A stretch of DNA of 64,000 nucleotides from Sphingobium sp. (GTDB lineage Bacteria; Pseudomonadota; Alphaproteobacteria; Sphingomonadales; Sphingomonadaceae): assembly GCA_009360885.1 (NCBI GenBank), contig SPEL01000001.1:434001-498000 (forward strand), in the 5' to 3' direction. This document shows, piece by piece, positions 55,024 through 64,000 of the stretch (within the stretch, counting starts at the first letter, position 1; each line of letters begins with the position of its first letter). Under the pieces are notes generated by a model that saw only the letters and a list, made by a program, of their open reading frames with translations, was not told the origin of the DNA and did no database searches. A program made the translations under genes and the position numbers.

Positions 55024-55266
55024 TTATTCTATGCCGAGGGCGTTTTTATATGTTTCCAGCAAGGCTTCTGCTTCCTGCCGGGCGTGGCTTTCCAGCTTAC
55101 GCAGGCGGATAATAGCACGCATCGTCTTGACGTCATAGCCATTGGCTTTCGCCTCCAGATAGACATCCTTAATATCGTCGGCGATGCCCTTTTTTTCTTC
55201 CTCAAGCCGTTCAATGCGCTCAATAAATAGGCGCAGTTGTTCGGCGGCGACATTGCCTTCGCTCAT
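55024..55266 (-). CDS. gapR: GapR/DUF2312 nucleoid-associated protein
   Basis: 80-aa protein of the DUF2312 family; in Caulobacter the member GapR binds overtwisted AT-rich DNA ahead of replication and transcription machinery. [36 protein letters not shown] is the signature of the dimerising coiled coil, and [10 protein letters not shown] the start of the basic DNA-contacting region. Monocistronic; a 14-bp palindrome lies just upstream. Confidence 0.92.
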   Translation of the reverse strand: MSEGNVAAEQLRLFIERIERLEEEKKGIADDIKDVYLEAKANGYDVKTMRAIIRLRKLESHARQEAEALLETYKNALGIE

Positions 55267-55283
55267 GGTAACTCCTTAGCGTG

Positions 55284-55297
55284 AATCATGCATGATT
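55284..55297. repeat. Perfect 14-bp palindrome upstream of gapR
   Basis: AATCATGCATGATT, 18-31 bp before the gapR start codon on its 5' side. Possible operator for gapR; not a GANTC methylation site. The rest of 55298-55580 shows no supported gene or element. Confidence 0.5.
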
Positions 55298-55580
55298 AAT
55301 GATAGCGCCGTCCTTAACCATCTGTCCGCGTTCTGGCTATGTTTTCTTCGCAATGACTATTGCAAGACGAAGGTAAATGTTGGCAAACTGTGGGTAAGGC
55401 GTTGGTTCATGGCATTTTTATGGGTTCTATCATTTGCGCCTGTGTGGTGAATGGTTTACCCTCCTGCGTCACAAAGCTGTCGTGCAGCCGCGCTAGCATT
55501 TTATGAAAGAGCCGTGCCCCGCGGGAGTGTTTTTCAACCTGCGCCGGTATCGTCGGCATCCGTATAATGATGGAGAAACC

Positions 55581-57032
55581 GTGCCTTATTTCCCACCCCG
55601 TGCGCGCAAGGTTCGTATATTGGCGACATTGGGCCCTGCCAGCAGCGATGCGGAGACGATCCGGTCGCTTTTTCTGGCCGGTGCTGATGCTTTCCGTTTG
55701 AATATGAGCCATGGCGCACGGGCAGATCATGCCGCGAACATCGGTTATATTCGTGCGCTGGAGGAAGAGTTTAAGCGTCCGACGACTATATTGGCCGATC
55801 TTCAGGGGCCAAAACTGCGCATTGGCAGCTTTGCCGATAATCTGGTGACGCTGCGTGTGGGGGAGGTCTTTGTGCTAGACCGTGACCCGGCCCCCGGCAC
55901 ATCGCGCCGTGTCACCCTGCCGCACCCGGAAATTTACGCGGCGCTGTCGGGCGGCGAAAGATTGCTGCTGGATGATGGGCGGCTGGTACTGCGGGTGCGA
56001 TCTGTCAGTGACGATCGGATCGAGACCGTGGTGGAAATTGGCGGTCCTCTCTCCAACCGCAAGGGCGTTAATGTGCCGGACGTGGTGCTGCCCCTTGCCG
56101 CGATGACGGATAAGGACCGGGATGATCTCTCCTTTGCGCTGGAAATGGGCTGCGACTGGATCGCCCTTAGCTTTGTGCAACGGCCAGAGGATCTGGTCGA
56201 AGCGCGGGTGCTGATGGGTGGGCGGGGCGCGCTGATGGCGAAGATCGAAAAGCCGGCGGCGGTGCAATGCCTCAATGCGATACTGGAGCAGGCCGATGGC
56301 GTGATGGTTGCGCGCGGGGATCTCGGCGTGGAATTGCCTCCGCAAGCGGTGCCACCGCTGCAAAAGCAGATTGTTGCGGCAGCCCGGCGCATGGGCCGCC
56401 CGGTGGTGGTGGCGACGCAGATGCTCGAATCTATGGTGAAGGCGCCGACGCCGACTCGTGCCGAGGTGTCTGACGTCGCAACTGCTGTTTATGATGGCGC
56501 GGATGCCATCATGTTATCGGCGGAAACGGCGGTTGGCGATCATGTGCGGGAAGCCGTGCTGATGATGGATAATATTGCCCGGTCAGTGGAGGCGGATGCT
56601 GGTTATCTTGATCGGCTACATTTCACAGAAACCCGGCCTGAGCCAACGGCGGCTGATGCGCTGGCTGAGGCAGCGGAAGGCATTGTGAAAACCTTGCAGG
56701 CCAGTGTGATTGTCAGTTTCACATCGAGCGGCAGCACTGCGCGGCGTGTGTCACGCGAAAGGCCGCAGACGCCCATTCTTGCGCTCACCCCTTATGCGGA
56801 AATCGCGCGGCGCATGGGCTTGCTCTGGGGGGTGCATGCAATACGCACCGGAGAGATTGAGAATTTTGAGCAGATGATCGCCAAGGGCTGTCGCATGGCG
56901 ATGCGCCATGGTCTGGCCGCAGGCGGAGACCGAATCGTGGTGCTGGCAGGGGTGCCTTTTGGCACATCTGGTTCCACCAACGTTATTCATGTCGCGCAGG
57001 TGCGCGGTGATGAGCTGGAGGGGCGGCGTTAG
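55581..57032 (+). CDS. pyk: Pyruvate kinase
   Basis: Last step of glycolysis: phosphoenolpyruvate and ADP to pyruvate and ATP. 483 aa from GTG 55581, preceded by GGAG; the frame is open to 55503 but homology starts at PRARKVRILATLGPASS. Barrel motifs include FRLNMSHG, ADLQGPKLRIG, MAKIEKPAAVQCL and GVMVARGDLGVELP; the C-terminal domain is complete (ILALTPYAEIARRMGL...). Alternate fates such as an allosteric site cannot be judged. Confidence 0.96.
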   Translation: MPYFPPRARKVRILATLGPASSDAETIRSLFLAGADAFRLNMSHGARADHAANIGYIRALEEEFKRPTTILADLQGPKLRIGSFADNLVTLRVGEVFVLDRDPAPGTSRRVTLPHPEIYAALSGGERLLLDDGRLVLRVRSVSDDRIETVVEIGGPLSNRKGVNVPDVVLPLAAMTDKDRDDLSFALEMGCDWIALSFVQRPEDLVEARVLMGGRGALMAKIEKPAAVQCLNAILEQADGVMVARGDLGVELPPQAVPPLQKQIVAAARRMGRPVVVATQMLESMVKAPTPTRAEVSDVATAVYDGADAIMLSAETAVGDHVREAVLMMDNIARSVEADAGYLDRLHFTETRPEPTAADALAEAAEGIVKTLQASVIVSFTSSGSTARRVSRERPQTPILALTPYAEIARRMGLLWGVHAIRTGEIENFEQMIAKGCRMAMRHGLAAGGDRIVVLAGVPFGTSGSTNVIHVAQVRGDELEGRR

Positions 57033-57179
57033 AGGGATTCGGGTCTGACCCTGGGTAGGTTGGATGATGGCCTGAGCCTGGCCGCTCGCCATCATCGCCG
57101 TGCTTCGCCAATATGCCCGAATGAATATGCCCCTTATTAAGGGCGTCGTCAGATGGATTAGTGCGATAAGCCGTAATGC

Positions 57180-57206
57180 GAAAAACCCGGCGCTGATGGC
57201 CGGGTT
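57180..57206 (-). terminator. rpmJ terminator
   Basis: On the minus strand AACCCGGC...GCCGGGTTTTTC, a perfect 8-bp stem with a T-run, 43 bp after the rpmJ stop. Confidence 0.8.
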
Positions 57207-57248
57207 CCTCATATTTGGAATCCGCAGGGAAGCCTGCGAATAGATATA

Positions 57249-57374
57249 TTAGCCCTGACGAGCCTTGAAACGGCGGTTCGTCTTATTGATAACATATGTA
57301 CGACCGCGACGACGGATCACGCGGTTATCCCGGTGGCGGTCTTTGAGTGACTTCAGCGAGTTGCGGATCTTCAT
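57249..57374 (-). CDS. rpmJ: 50S ribosomal protein L36, cysteine-free type
   Basis: 41 residues beginning [18 protein letters not shown], and ending NRRFKARQG. This is the L36 variant without the zinc-binding CxxC/C/H set (the YkgO-like, zinc-independent form), which is the usual one in alphaproteobacteria. It is not obvious in long-ORF searches because it is so short. GAAGGCTGCGCA lies upstream with no strong ribosome-binding site visible, so the start rests on the conserved N-terminus. Confidence 0.95.
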   Translation of the reverse strand: MKIRNSLKSLKDRHRDNRVIRRRGRTYVINKTNRRFKARQG

Positions 57375-57640
57375 TGCGCAGCCTTCGATATGATTCTGTT
57401 GATTGGTAATTTCGAAGCCGCGTCCCTATGGGGCCGGGCACCCAAAGTCAAGTGTCCAGATTCCTGAACCATGCTGGATTTTGCGTAATAATTCATAAAG
57501 CGCGACGAATTTGCGCTTTTGTTCATCATCGGTGCAGATACAATATGCGCAGGACATGATGTATAAACGCGACATCATCACAATGGCAGGCTGTTTCATT
57601 GGATACAGGCCGCGCGATATTCTTTTTAAGGGAGGATAGT

Positions 57641-58252
57641 ATGTCCCGACATTTTGCTGCCATGGCGTTCATCATCGCAGGTGGGCTGGCGCTTTCCGGT
57701 TGCGCGACATCTGTTGCGCCGGTCGATGTTACCCGATTCCACGCAGGCGGCCCGGTGGTGCAGGCAGGCGGCATAGTGGTGGAACCACAGATTGGCCCTC
57801 CGGTCGATCAGCTTGAGTTTCGCACTTATGCCGGGGCGGTTAGTCAGGAGTTGCAGCGCATCGGTTTTGTCGATGAGGCAGGCCGCCAGACCACTGCGCC
57901 CAGCCAATATGTCGCGCTCATCTCTTATGATCGGGTGGTGCAATCCCCTTATGCTGATTCGCGCTCTCCCGTCAGCGTTGGTGTAGGCGGTTCCACCGGC
58001 AGCTATGGCAGCGGTCTTGGCGTCGGTATTGGCATCAACCTTTCGGGCAAGCCTAAGGATGTGGTGGTGACACGCCTTTCAGTACAGATCAGGCGGCGGG
58101 CAGATAATATCGCCATCTGGGAAGGCCGCGCCGAAACCAGCGCCAAGGTTGGTACGCCTGCGTCTCAGGCTGGCCTTGCTGCCGGAAAACTGGCGAGCGC
58201 GCTGTTCAAGGGCTATCCCGGCAAGTCTGGTGAGACTATAACGGTCAAATGA
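57641..58252 (+). CDS. DUF4136 family lipoprotein
   Basis: 203-aa lipoprotein from ATG 57641, which follows GGGAGGAT. Lipobox ALSGC near residue 20, a DUF4136-like domain (LEFRTYAGAVSQELQRIGFVDE; QYVALISYDRVV) and a glycine/serine-rich stretch (VGVGGSTGSYGSGLGVGIGI). The family's role is unknown, probably periplasmic or outer-membrane. Its stop overlaps the start of the peptidase gene (ATGA). Confidence 0.82.
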   Translation: MSRHFAAMAFIIAGGLALSGCATSVAPVDVTRFHAGGPVVQAGGIVVEPQIGPPVDQLEFRTYAGAVSQELQRIGFVDEAGRQTTAPSQYVALISYDRVVQSPYADSRSPVSVGVGGSTGSYGSGLGVGIGINLSGKPKDVVVTRLSVQIRRRADNIAIWEGRAETSAKVGTPASQAGLAAGKLASALFKGYPGKSGETITVK

Positions 58253-59379
58253 CTCTATCTATCAGCACGGCCTTTGACGCAGGCAACATAAGCGTCACCT
58301 CCATCGACACCAGTTCCTCCCCATGGCGGGCGGAACTGGAAATCGTGAAGGACCATCAGAGCGATTTTTATCAGTGGTTTCACTTCCGTGTGGCGGGTGC
58401 AGCCGGGCAGGATGTGGAACTGGTGATTACCAACTGCGCCGATTCGGCTTATCCCGATGGTTGGCCGGGTTACAAAGCGCGGATGAGTGAGGACCGGGAA
58501 AACTGGCTGCTGGCGGATACCAGCTATGCCGATGGCCGCCTGACGATTCGCGTGCAGCCAGAGAGTAACAATTTGTGGCTTGCCTATTTCGCGCCTTATT
58601 CGATGGAACGTCACCATGATATGGTGGCATGGGCCGCGTTGCAGCCGGGCGTTACACAAAAAGAATTGGGCCTGACGCTGGATGGTCAACCGCTCGACAT
58701 GCTGACGATGGGCCATGGGGATAAGCAGGTGTGGCTCTATGCCCGTCAGCATCCCGGTGAAACCATGGCGGAGTGGTGGATGGAGGGCACTTTGGAGCGC
58801 CTCTGTGATCCAGAGGACAGCGTTGCTCGCCTGTTGCGGCAGAAGGCGACCTTCCACATCGTTCCCAATATGAATCCAGATGGCAGTCGTCGGGGGCATT
58901 TGCGCACCAATGCGGTTGGCGTAAACCTCAACCGTGAATGGGATGTGCCGACAATGGACCGCAGTCCTGAGGTTTTCCTCGTCCGGGCGGAGATGGACCG
59001 CACCGGCGTCGATTTCGCGATGGATGTGCATGGTGATGAGGCGATTCCAGCGGTTTTCATCGCGGGTTTTGAAGGGATACCGTCAGAGCGCGAAGACCGT
59101 ATGGCACTTTATCATCGCTATCGTGATGGTCTGGCTGCGCGATCACCCGATTTTCAGACGGAGATTGGATATGCTGTCTCTGCGCCGGGGCAGGCGAATC
59201 TCTCTATGTCCACCAATCAGGTGGCAGAGCGTTACGGCGCGGTCAGCATGACGCTGGAAATGCCGTTCAAGGATAATGACGCCCTGCCGGATGAGGATTA
59301 TGGTTGGTCGCCTGCGCGCAGTGCGCAACTGGGTAAGGATTGCCTCGCTATGCTGGCTGAGATTATCGACGATCTATGA
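58249..59379 (+). CDS. M14-type zinc carboxypeptidase family protein
   Basis: 376-aa metallo-carboxypeptidase related to the cytosolic (CCP/AGBL-like) M14 branch, which in bacteria trims C-terminal residues such as glutamate or D-amino acids. Zinc ligands are His158 and Glu161 (ARQHPGETMAEWW) and His251 (MDVHGDE); the catalytic glutamate is probably Glu327 (MTLEMPF). An N-terminal beta domain of about 120 residues precedes the catalytic part, as in the CCP group. No signal peptide. Translationally coupled to the DUF4136 lipoprotein, an uninterpreted pairing. Confidence 0.88.
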   Translation: MTLSISTAFDAGNISVTSIDTSSSPWRAELEIVKDHQSDFYQWFHFRVAGAAGQDVELVITNCADSAYPDGWPGYKARMSEDRENWLLADTSYADGRLTIRVQPESNNLWLAYFAPYSMERHHDMVAWAALQPGVTQKELGLTLDGQPLDMLTMGHGDKQVWLYARQHPGETMAEWWMEGTLERLCDPEDSVARLLRQKATFHIVPNMNPDGSRRGHLRTNAVGVNLNREWDVPTMDRSPEVFLVRAEMDRTGVDFAMDVHGDEAIPAVFIAGFEGIPSEREDRMALYHRYRDGLAARSPDFQTEIGYAVSAPGQANLSMSTNQVAERYGAVSMTLEMPFKDNDALPDEDYGWSPARSAQLGKDCLAMLAEIIDDL

Positions 59380-59417
59380 TCGGCATTTGCTATCCGCGTA
59401 AATAGCTAAATATAAGG

Positions 59418-59454
59418 AAAACCCCGCCACCCGGATAAGGAATGGCGGGGTTTT
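59418..59454. terminator. Bidirectional terminator
   Basis: AAAACCCCGCCA / TGGCGGGGTTTT is a perfect 12-bp stem with T-runs on both strands, between the convergent carboxypeptidase and dienelactone-hydrolase genes. Confidence 0.92.
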
Positions 59455-59476
59455 GTTCATCAGTTGTTGGTTTGAA

Positions 59477-60199
59477 TCAGCCGAAAACCTCGGTCAGCAT
59501 CGCCTGCATGGCTTTCCAGCTCCGGTCATTGGTGGCGGGCTGAAAACCAAAGCTATGGTCGTCATTCAGTGGCACATCATTGGCGGTGAAGGCATGGCCG
59601 GTGTCGCTATACGCAATCAGTTGCCAGTCGGCTTTGCTGGCGGTGAGTTCCTGCGCCAGTGCAACGGTGGCCTCTGGCGGGCAAAGAGGGTCATTCCACC
59701 CATGGCATATCAGCAGCTTTGCCTTGATTTCGGCATTAGGGAAAGGAGGGGCGTCATAAACGCCGTGGAAGCTGACGCCCAGAGCGATGTCTGCGCCTGA
59801 TCGGGCCAGATCCAGCACGCATTTGCCGCCAAGGCAGAACCCAATGGCGCCGGTGCGCGTGGTGTCTACACCCGGCAGGCTCTGTAATACGCCCAGCGCA
59901 TCAGTTAACCGGTCCCGCATAGCGGCGCGGTCTTCGGTCAGTTCATGCATATACTCGCCGGCCTTGGGGTCGCCCATGCCGCTGGCGCGCTTGCCTTGCC
60001 CATAGACATCGACCACCAGAACCTTGAAACCCAGTGAGGCCAATTCTTCTGCTTTGGCGAAATCCCATTCCTTGGTCCCCAGAAAATTAGGGAATAGCAG
60101 GAGGCCGGGCTGCGTGCCCGCAGCAGGATCGTAAACAGCCATGGACTCAAACGGGCCACCCGGTCCTTCGTGAATGATGATGTGACGTTCGGTGGTCAT
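59477..60199 (-). CDS. Dienelactone hydrolase family protein
   Basis: 240-aa alpha/beta hydrolase from ATG 60199, preceded by GAGGA. Nucleophile cysteine in GAIGFCLGGKCVLDLA, which is the dienelactone-hydrolase form of the elbow, with HGWNDPLCPP (Asp) and YSDTGHAF (His). Members hydrolyse dienelactones or other esters; there is no aromatic-pathway gene adjacent, so the substrate is uncertain. Confidence 0.9.
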   Translation of the reverse strand: MTTERHIIIHEGPGGPFESMAVYDPAAGTQPGLLLFPNFLGTKEWDFAKAEELASLGFKVLVVDVYGQGKRASGMGDPKAGEYMHELTEDRAAMRDRLTDALGVLQSLPGVDTTRTGAIGFCLGGKCVLDLARSGADIALGVSFHGVYDAPPFPNAEIKAKLLICHGWNDPLCPPEATVALAQELTASKADWQLIAYSDTGHAFTANDVPLNDDHSFGFQPATNDRSWKAMQAMLTEVFG

Positions 60200-60339
60200 G
60201 CAATAATCCTCTGCTGATTGGGATGTCGGATGGGTATTTATTATAAGGGTCAGCAAATGGTGCAAGTTGCGTTGTGGATAAATCCCGTTATTGAGGGCCG
60301 CGTTACCCTATCCTATCTGTGCAGAGACAAGGAAACGCG

Positions 60340-61026
60340 ATGCCTAAACTGGTTCTTATTCGTCATGGTCAGTCCGCCTGGAATCTTGAAAATCGTTTCA
60401 CCGGCTGGTGGGATGTGGATGTGACGGAAAAGGGTGCGGAAGAAGCCCGTGCTGCTGGCCGCCTGATGAAGGAAAAGGGGCTGGATTTTGATAGCTGCTT
60501 CACCTCGGTCCAGACCCGCGCGATTAAGACGCTGAATCTCGCTCTCGAAGAAATGGGCCGTTTGTGGTTGCCGGTTGAGAAGAACTGGCAGCTTAATGAA
60601 CGTCATTATGGTGGCCTTACTGGTCTCAACAAGGCGGAAACCGCCGCGAAACATGGCGATGAGCAGGTGCATGTCTGGCGCCGCAGCTTTGACGTGCCGC
60701 CGCCGCCGCTCGAAACCGGCAGTGAGTTCGATCTCTCGGCAGATCGTCGCTATGCGGGCATTAATATCCCCGCGACAGAGAGCCTGAAGGACACGATTGC
60801 CCGCGTATTGCCTTATTGGGAAAGCCGTATTGCGCCGGAACTGAAGGCTGGGAAGCGTGTCATCATCTCTGCCCATGGGAACTCCCTGCGGGCATTGGTG
60901 AAGCATCTGTCGAACATTCCTGATGATGAAATTACCAGTCTCGAAATCCCGACTGGGCAGCCGATTGTCTACGAACTGGATGACGCATTGAATGCGACGG
61001 ATCGTTATTATCTGTCGGAACGGTGA
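60340..61026 (+). CDS. gpmA: 2,3-bisphosphoglycerate-dependent phosphoglycerate mutase
   Basis: Interconverts 3- and 2-phosphoglycerate. 228 aa from ATG 60340 (AAGGA precedes it). Phosphorylated histidine is His9 in [10 protein letters not shown]; substrate residues in [14 protein letters not shown] and the second catalytic histidine in [16 protein letters not shown]. Shorter than the E. coli enzyme (about 250 aa) in the C-terminal tail, as is common in sphingomonads. Confidence 0.96.
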   Translation: MPKLVLIRHGQSAWNLENRFTGWWDVDVTEKGAEEARAAGRLMKEKGLDFDSCFTSVQTRAIKTLNLALEEMGRLWLPVEKNWQLNERHYGGLTGLNKAETAAKHGDEQVHVWRRSFDVPPPPLETGSEFDLSADRRYAGINIPATESLKDTIARVLPYWESRIAPELKAGKRVIISAHGNSLRALVKHLSNIPDDEITSLEIPTGQPIVYELDDALNATDRYYLSER

Positions 61027-61084
61027 TGGCGGTATGATTCTGGGGCGGGCGGGTACTATCCCGCCCAACTTTGACAAGCTGACA

Positions 61085-61119
61085 AAAAAGAAGCGCCGTA
61101 CTATCGGCGCTTTTCTTTT
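61085..61119. terminator. Bidirectional terminator between gpmA and the GGDEF gene
   Basis: AAAAAAGAAGCGCCG / CGGCGCTTTTCTTTT, a GC stem with A- and T-tracts on either side, between convergent gpmA and the GGDEF gene. Confidence 0.85.
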
Positions 61120-61145
61120 AATAAGATGAGGAAGGAAGCGCCGAT

Positions 61146-61922
61146 TTAGGCAACCGCTTCATGATGGGGTGGTAGGGGCGGTTCACCGGATGCTGCTTCC
61201 TGTCGGCTATGCCATGCCCTTTTGCGGGCATACATATCAGCGTCCGCCCGATCCATCAGCGATTCCTGCGTGTCATTAGGGCGTAGCATGGTTATCCCGA
61301 TGGCGACTGAAACCGGCAGAGCTGCTGCGCCAAAGAGGCATGGCGTGCTGTGGAGCATTGCAGAAAGCTGCTCTGCCTTGGCGGTGGCACCCTGTTCATC
61401 GACGGCCTCCAAAATCATGGCAAATTCATCGCCACCGATTCTGGCCGCAATGTCAGTGCTACGAATATGGCTTTCGACAATACGGGCGACATGCACCAAT
61501 GCATAATCCCCCGCGCTATGCCCGAAACGATCATTAATATGCTTCATGCGGTTTACATCAATGAACAAAAGGGCGGCTTGATTATTATAACGCCGTGCGC
61601 GCGCCAGTTGCTCCTGAAGGCTATTTAGAAAATAACGGCGGTTAAACAAAGGGGTCAGCGTATCCTGTATCGCAACCCGCTCCAGTTCGGAATTGGCGAT
61701 GCGTAGCAACCGTAATTCACGCCGCAATGCGGTAATTTCATTCCGTAGTTCGTCTACTGTTCGCATTGGCTCGGTCGATGCTATGCCTTTGTTTTCGTGT
61801 AATATGCTGGACAGGTTGCATGGTAAACCATCAGGCGAAAATGATCCTGCGGTCAGTGGGGTCTTGCTGATTGATTGAGGATTCTTGCCCGGTTCCTGAC
61901 CGTGCTGACCATATACACCCAC
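61146..61922 (-). CDS. Short GGDEF protein (diguanylate cyclase), GTG start
   Basis: 258-aa protein; start GTG 61922 follows GGGGAGGG. An N-terminal stretch of low homology and a coiled coil (about 53-85, RTVDELRNEITALRRELRLLRIANSELE) lead to a GGDEF domain: DTLTPLFNRRYF, LFIDVNRMKHINDRFG and ARIGGDEFAMILE. The RSTD five residues before GGDEF is the RxxD product-inhibition site, in contrast to the other cyclase in this window. No sensor domain is visible, so control is likely through dimerisation. ATG 61766 is a shorter alternative start. Confidence 0.85.
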   Translation of the reverse strand: MGVYGQHGQEPGKNPQSISKTPLTAGSFSPDGLPCNLSSILHENKGIASTEPMRTVDELRNEITALRRELRLLRIANSELERVAIQDTLTPLFNRRYFLNSLQEQLARARRYNNQAALLFIDVNRMKHINDRFGHSAGDYALVHVARIVESHIRSTDIAARIGGDEFAMILEAVDEQGATAKAEQLSAMLHSTPCLFGAAALPVSVAIGITMLRPNDTQESLMDRADADMYARKRAWHSRQEAASGEPPLPPHHEAVA

Positions 61923-62230
61923 TATTTCGTTCCCTCCCCACGATGAACGCTGAACTGATATAACGCAAATGCACGAACGGGGTTCCCGGCTCCTGTTCGT
62001 GTTTTTTACACATTTGTAAAATGGATATAGCCATTAGATGGTTGCCTATTCATGAATGCAAATCATTTTCCATATCCATAGTGGAGAAAATTTTGCGCTG
62101 CGAAGATGCAGTGCGGAAAAAGGGAGGCGGAAAAGCAGGACAGTGCGCCCTCTGAACTAAATGTTAGGCATTGCCCCATGCGCTTGTGCTGTTTAAGGCG
62201 CAAAAGCAGGAGATTTATAGGGAACAGATT
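61923..62230. other. Intergenic region, no gene seen
   Basis: Divergent promoter region of the GGDEF gene and purE. It includes the 12-mer CGGAAAAGCAGG (62128-62139) also found upstream of serC. No further element is supported. Confidence 0.5.
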
Positions 62231-62731
62231 ATGTCGGGCAGTGAGGCGCAGCAAAAACCGCTGGTGGGTGTCATTATGGGCAGCCGGTCAGATTGGGAAA
62301 CCATGCGCCATGTGCAGGATGTGCTGACGGCTCTGGGCGTCGCACATGAATGTAAGGTGGTGTCGGCCCATCGTACACCGCAGCGTCTTTATGATTATGC
62401 AACCGGCGCGGTTGGGCGCGGGCTGAAGGTCATTATCGCGGGGGCGGGGGGAGCCGCGCATCTGCCGGGCATGGCGGCCAGCATGACGCGCCTTCCTGTT
62501 CTGGGGGTTCCTGTCGAATCTAAGGCGCTATCGGGCATGGATAGCCTTCTTTCTATTGTGCAGATGCCTGCTGGTATTCCTGTTGGTACATTGGCCATTG
62601 GTCGTGCCGGTGCGGTCAATGCGGCGCTGCTGGCTGCGTCGATGCTGGCAAATGAGGATGCGGCACTGGCTGCACGGCTGGATGACTGGCGCGCGAAGCA
62701 AACTGCAGATGTGGCGGACACCCCGGAATGA
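62231..62731 (+). CDS. purE: 5-(carboxyamino)imidazole ribonucleotide mutase
   Basis: Class I PurE, 166 aa from ATG 62231. It moves the carboxyl group of N5-CAIR to give CAIR in purine synthesis. [27 protein letters not shown] and [17 protein letters not shown] are the family motifs. The frame is open to 62171 but the extension is not PurE-like. Stop overlaps purK start (ATGA). Confidence 0.96.
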   Translation: MSGSEAQQKPLVGVIMGSRSDWETMRHVQDVLTALGVAHECKVVSAHRTPQRLYDYATGAVGRGLKVIIAGAGGAAHLPGMAASMTRLPVLGVPVESKALSGMDSLLSIVQMPAGIPVGTLAIGRAGAVNAALLAASMLANEDAALAARLDDWRAKQTADVADTPE

Positions 62732-63798
62732 GCAGCTTTCCTCCCGGATCAGTCATTGGCATATTGGGTGGCGGCCAGCTTGGCCGGATGCTGGGTGTGG
62801 CCGCCGCGCAGCTTGGCTATGCGGTGCATATCTATGCACCAGAGGCGAATGGCCCCGCGAGCGACGCCAGCCGGTTCTGGACACAGGGGCGCTATGATGA
62901 TGGTGATGCGCTCTCTACCTTTGCCGCATCGGTTGATGTGCTGACCTATGAATTTGAAAATGTTGATGGCCGGGCGATGCAGGCTCTTTCCGGCAGCGGG
63001 TTGGTGCGTCCGTCGGTCGATGCGCTGCGTATTGCGCAGGATCGTCTGAAAGAGAAAAATTATGTTGCCGATCTGGGCGGGCGTACTGCCCCCTTCGCGG
63101 CTGTGGACAGTCTGGATGATCTGAAAGCGGCTCTGGCAACTATCGGCACGCCTGCTATCCTCAAGACCAATCGCTTTGGCTATGATGGCAAGGGGCAGGT
63201 GCGTCTGTACGATGCCGCTGATGCCGAAGCCGCATGGTCTGCCATTGGTGAGGCCCCCGCGATTCTTGAGGGCTTTGTTCAGTTCGATCAGGAATTTTCG
63301 GTGCTGTTGGTGCGCGGCTTTGATGGCGATATTCGCTTCTGGGACAGCCCGGCCAATGTGCATGTGGATGGCATATTGGATACATCCACTCTGCCCGCCG
63401 GGCCTGTCATCACCGCGCAGGTGGAGGAAGCCCGTGCTCTTGCCGCCAAGGTTGCCGAAGCGCTGGATTATGTTGGTGTGCTGACGCTGGAATTTTTCGC
63501 GGGTGCGGAGGGGCCGGTGTTTAATGAAATGGCCCCACGTGTCCATAATAGCGGGCATTGGACGATCGAAGGGGCCGTCACTAGCCAGTTTGAAAATCAT
63601 ATCCGTGCTGTGTGTGGCCTGCCATTGGGGGATACTGGCCTCGTCGCACAGGGTGTGACAATGCGTAACCTGATTGGCGAAGATGCGCTCGGTTGGCAGG
63701 TGATATTAGAAGATCCTGCCAATCACCTTCACCTTTATGGTAAGAAGGAGGCGCGCGCCGGTCGTAAAATGGGCCATGTCACCCGGCTGGAGCCGTGA
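62728..63798 (+). CDS. purK: 5-(carboxyamino)imidazole ribonucleotide synthase
   Basis: ATP-grasp enzyme that makes N5-CAIR from AIR and bicarbonate, the partner of PurE. 356 aa. N-terminal [25 protein letters not shown]-grasp middle ([16 protein letters not shown]), [28 protein letters not shown] and a C-terminal domain. Translationally coupled to purE. Confidence 0.97.
   Translation: MSSFPPGSVIGILGGGQLGRMLGVAAAQLGYAVHIYAPEANGPASDASRFWTQGRYDDGDALSTFAASVDVLTYEFENVDGRAMQALSGSGLVRPSVDALRIAQDRLKEKNYVADLGGRTAPFAAVDSLDDLKAALATIGTPAILKTNRFGYDGKGQVRLYDAADAEAAWSAIGEAPAILEGFVQFDQEFSVLLVRGFDGDIRFWDSPANVHVDGILDTSTLPAGPVITAQVEEARALAAKVAEALDYVGVLTLEFFAGAEGPVFNEMAPRVHNSGHWTIEGAVTSQFENHIRAVCGLPLGDTGLVAQGVTMRNLIGEDALGWQVILEDPANHLHLYGKKEARAGRKMGHVTRLEP

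Positions 63799-64000
<202 letters not shown>

Overview
The window looks like chromosome from a sphingomonad (Alphaproteobacteria, Sphingomonadales) of moderate GC content. This rests on three full-length TonB-dependent receptors, a FecI/FecR pair, a GapR/DUF2312 protein, the block yebC-ruvC-ruvA-ruvB-ybgC-tolQRAB-pal, the block serC-serA-hisZ-purA, and a LigM-like aryl O-demethylase. I see no rRNA, tRNA, IS element, prophage or CRISPR array. The first gene (aldehyde dehydrogenase) and the last (folA) are cut by the window edges.

Region 1 (1-8909) is an accessory catabolic cluster. It holds an aldehyde dehydrogenase, a TonB receptor, a carotenoid-oxygenase/lignostilbene-dioxygenase-type enzyme and an unusual tandem MarR regulator. 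Divergent from the regulator are a LigM-like tetrahydrofolate-dependent O-demethylase and an HSL-type esterase. The enzymes fit uptake, ester hydrolysis, C=C cleavage, aldehyde oxidation and O-demethylation of a plant- or lignin-derived methoxylated aromatic. Two copies of a 9-bp direct repeat exactly 22 bp apart lie between the divergent genes and are a candidate operator.

Region 2 (8910-14669) is the glycine cleavage operon gcvT-gcvH-gcvPA-gcvPB. A clear tandem glycine riboswitch precedes it and a convergent Lrp/AsnC regulator follows it.

Region 3 (14670-26400) looks like an acyl-amino-acid or peptide utilisation module: a penicillin-acylase-family hydrolase, a TonB receptor with a signalling (STN) domain, a divergent ECF sigma factor and FecR anti-sigma, an MHS-family transporter, a secreted FG-GAP/UnbV protein and L-serine dehydratase. 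With the gcv operon it suggests amino-acid catabolism.

Region 4 (26401-32551) holds a LysR/MFS divergent pair of YnfL/YnfM type, an alpha/beta hydrolase, Ada, a LOG-family protein and an extensin-like lipoprotein.

Region 5 (32552-38966) is serine, histidine and purine biosynthesis (serC, serA, hisZ, purA) with a probable serC-type leader RNA. It also carries a 26-aa membrane peptide gene and rpoZ.

Region 6 (38967-45763) holds a third TonB receptor that probably starts at TTG, a PmtA-like methyltransferase, a candidate small RNA, a LysR regulator, a diguanylate cyclase and a glutathione S-transferase.

Region 7 (45764-55580) is the Tol-Pal envelope system and the Ruv Holliday-junction machinery on the minus strand, interrupted by an opposite-strand DUF486 gene, followed upstream by yebC, a YbjQ-family gene and gapR.

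Region 8 (55581-64000) is mostly housekeeping: pyruvate kinase, rpmJ, a DUF4136 lipoprotein with an M14 carboxypeptidase, a dienelactone hydrolase family protein, gpmA, a small GGDEF protein, purE-purK and the start of folA.
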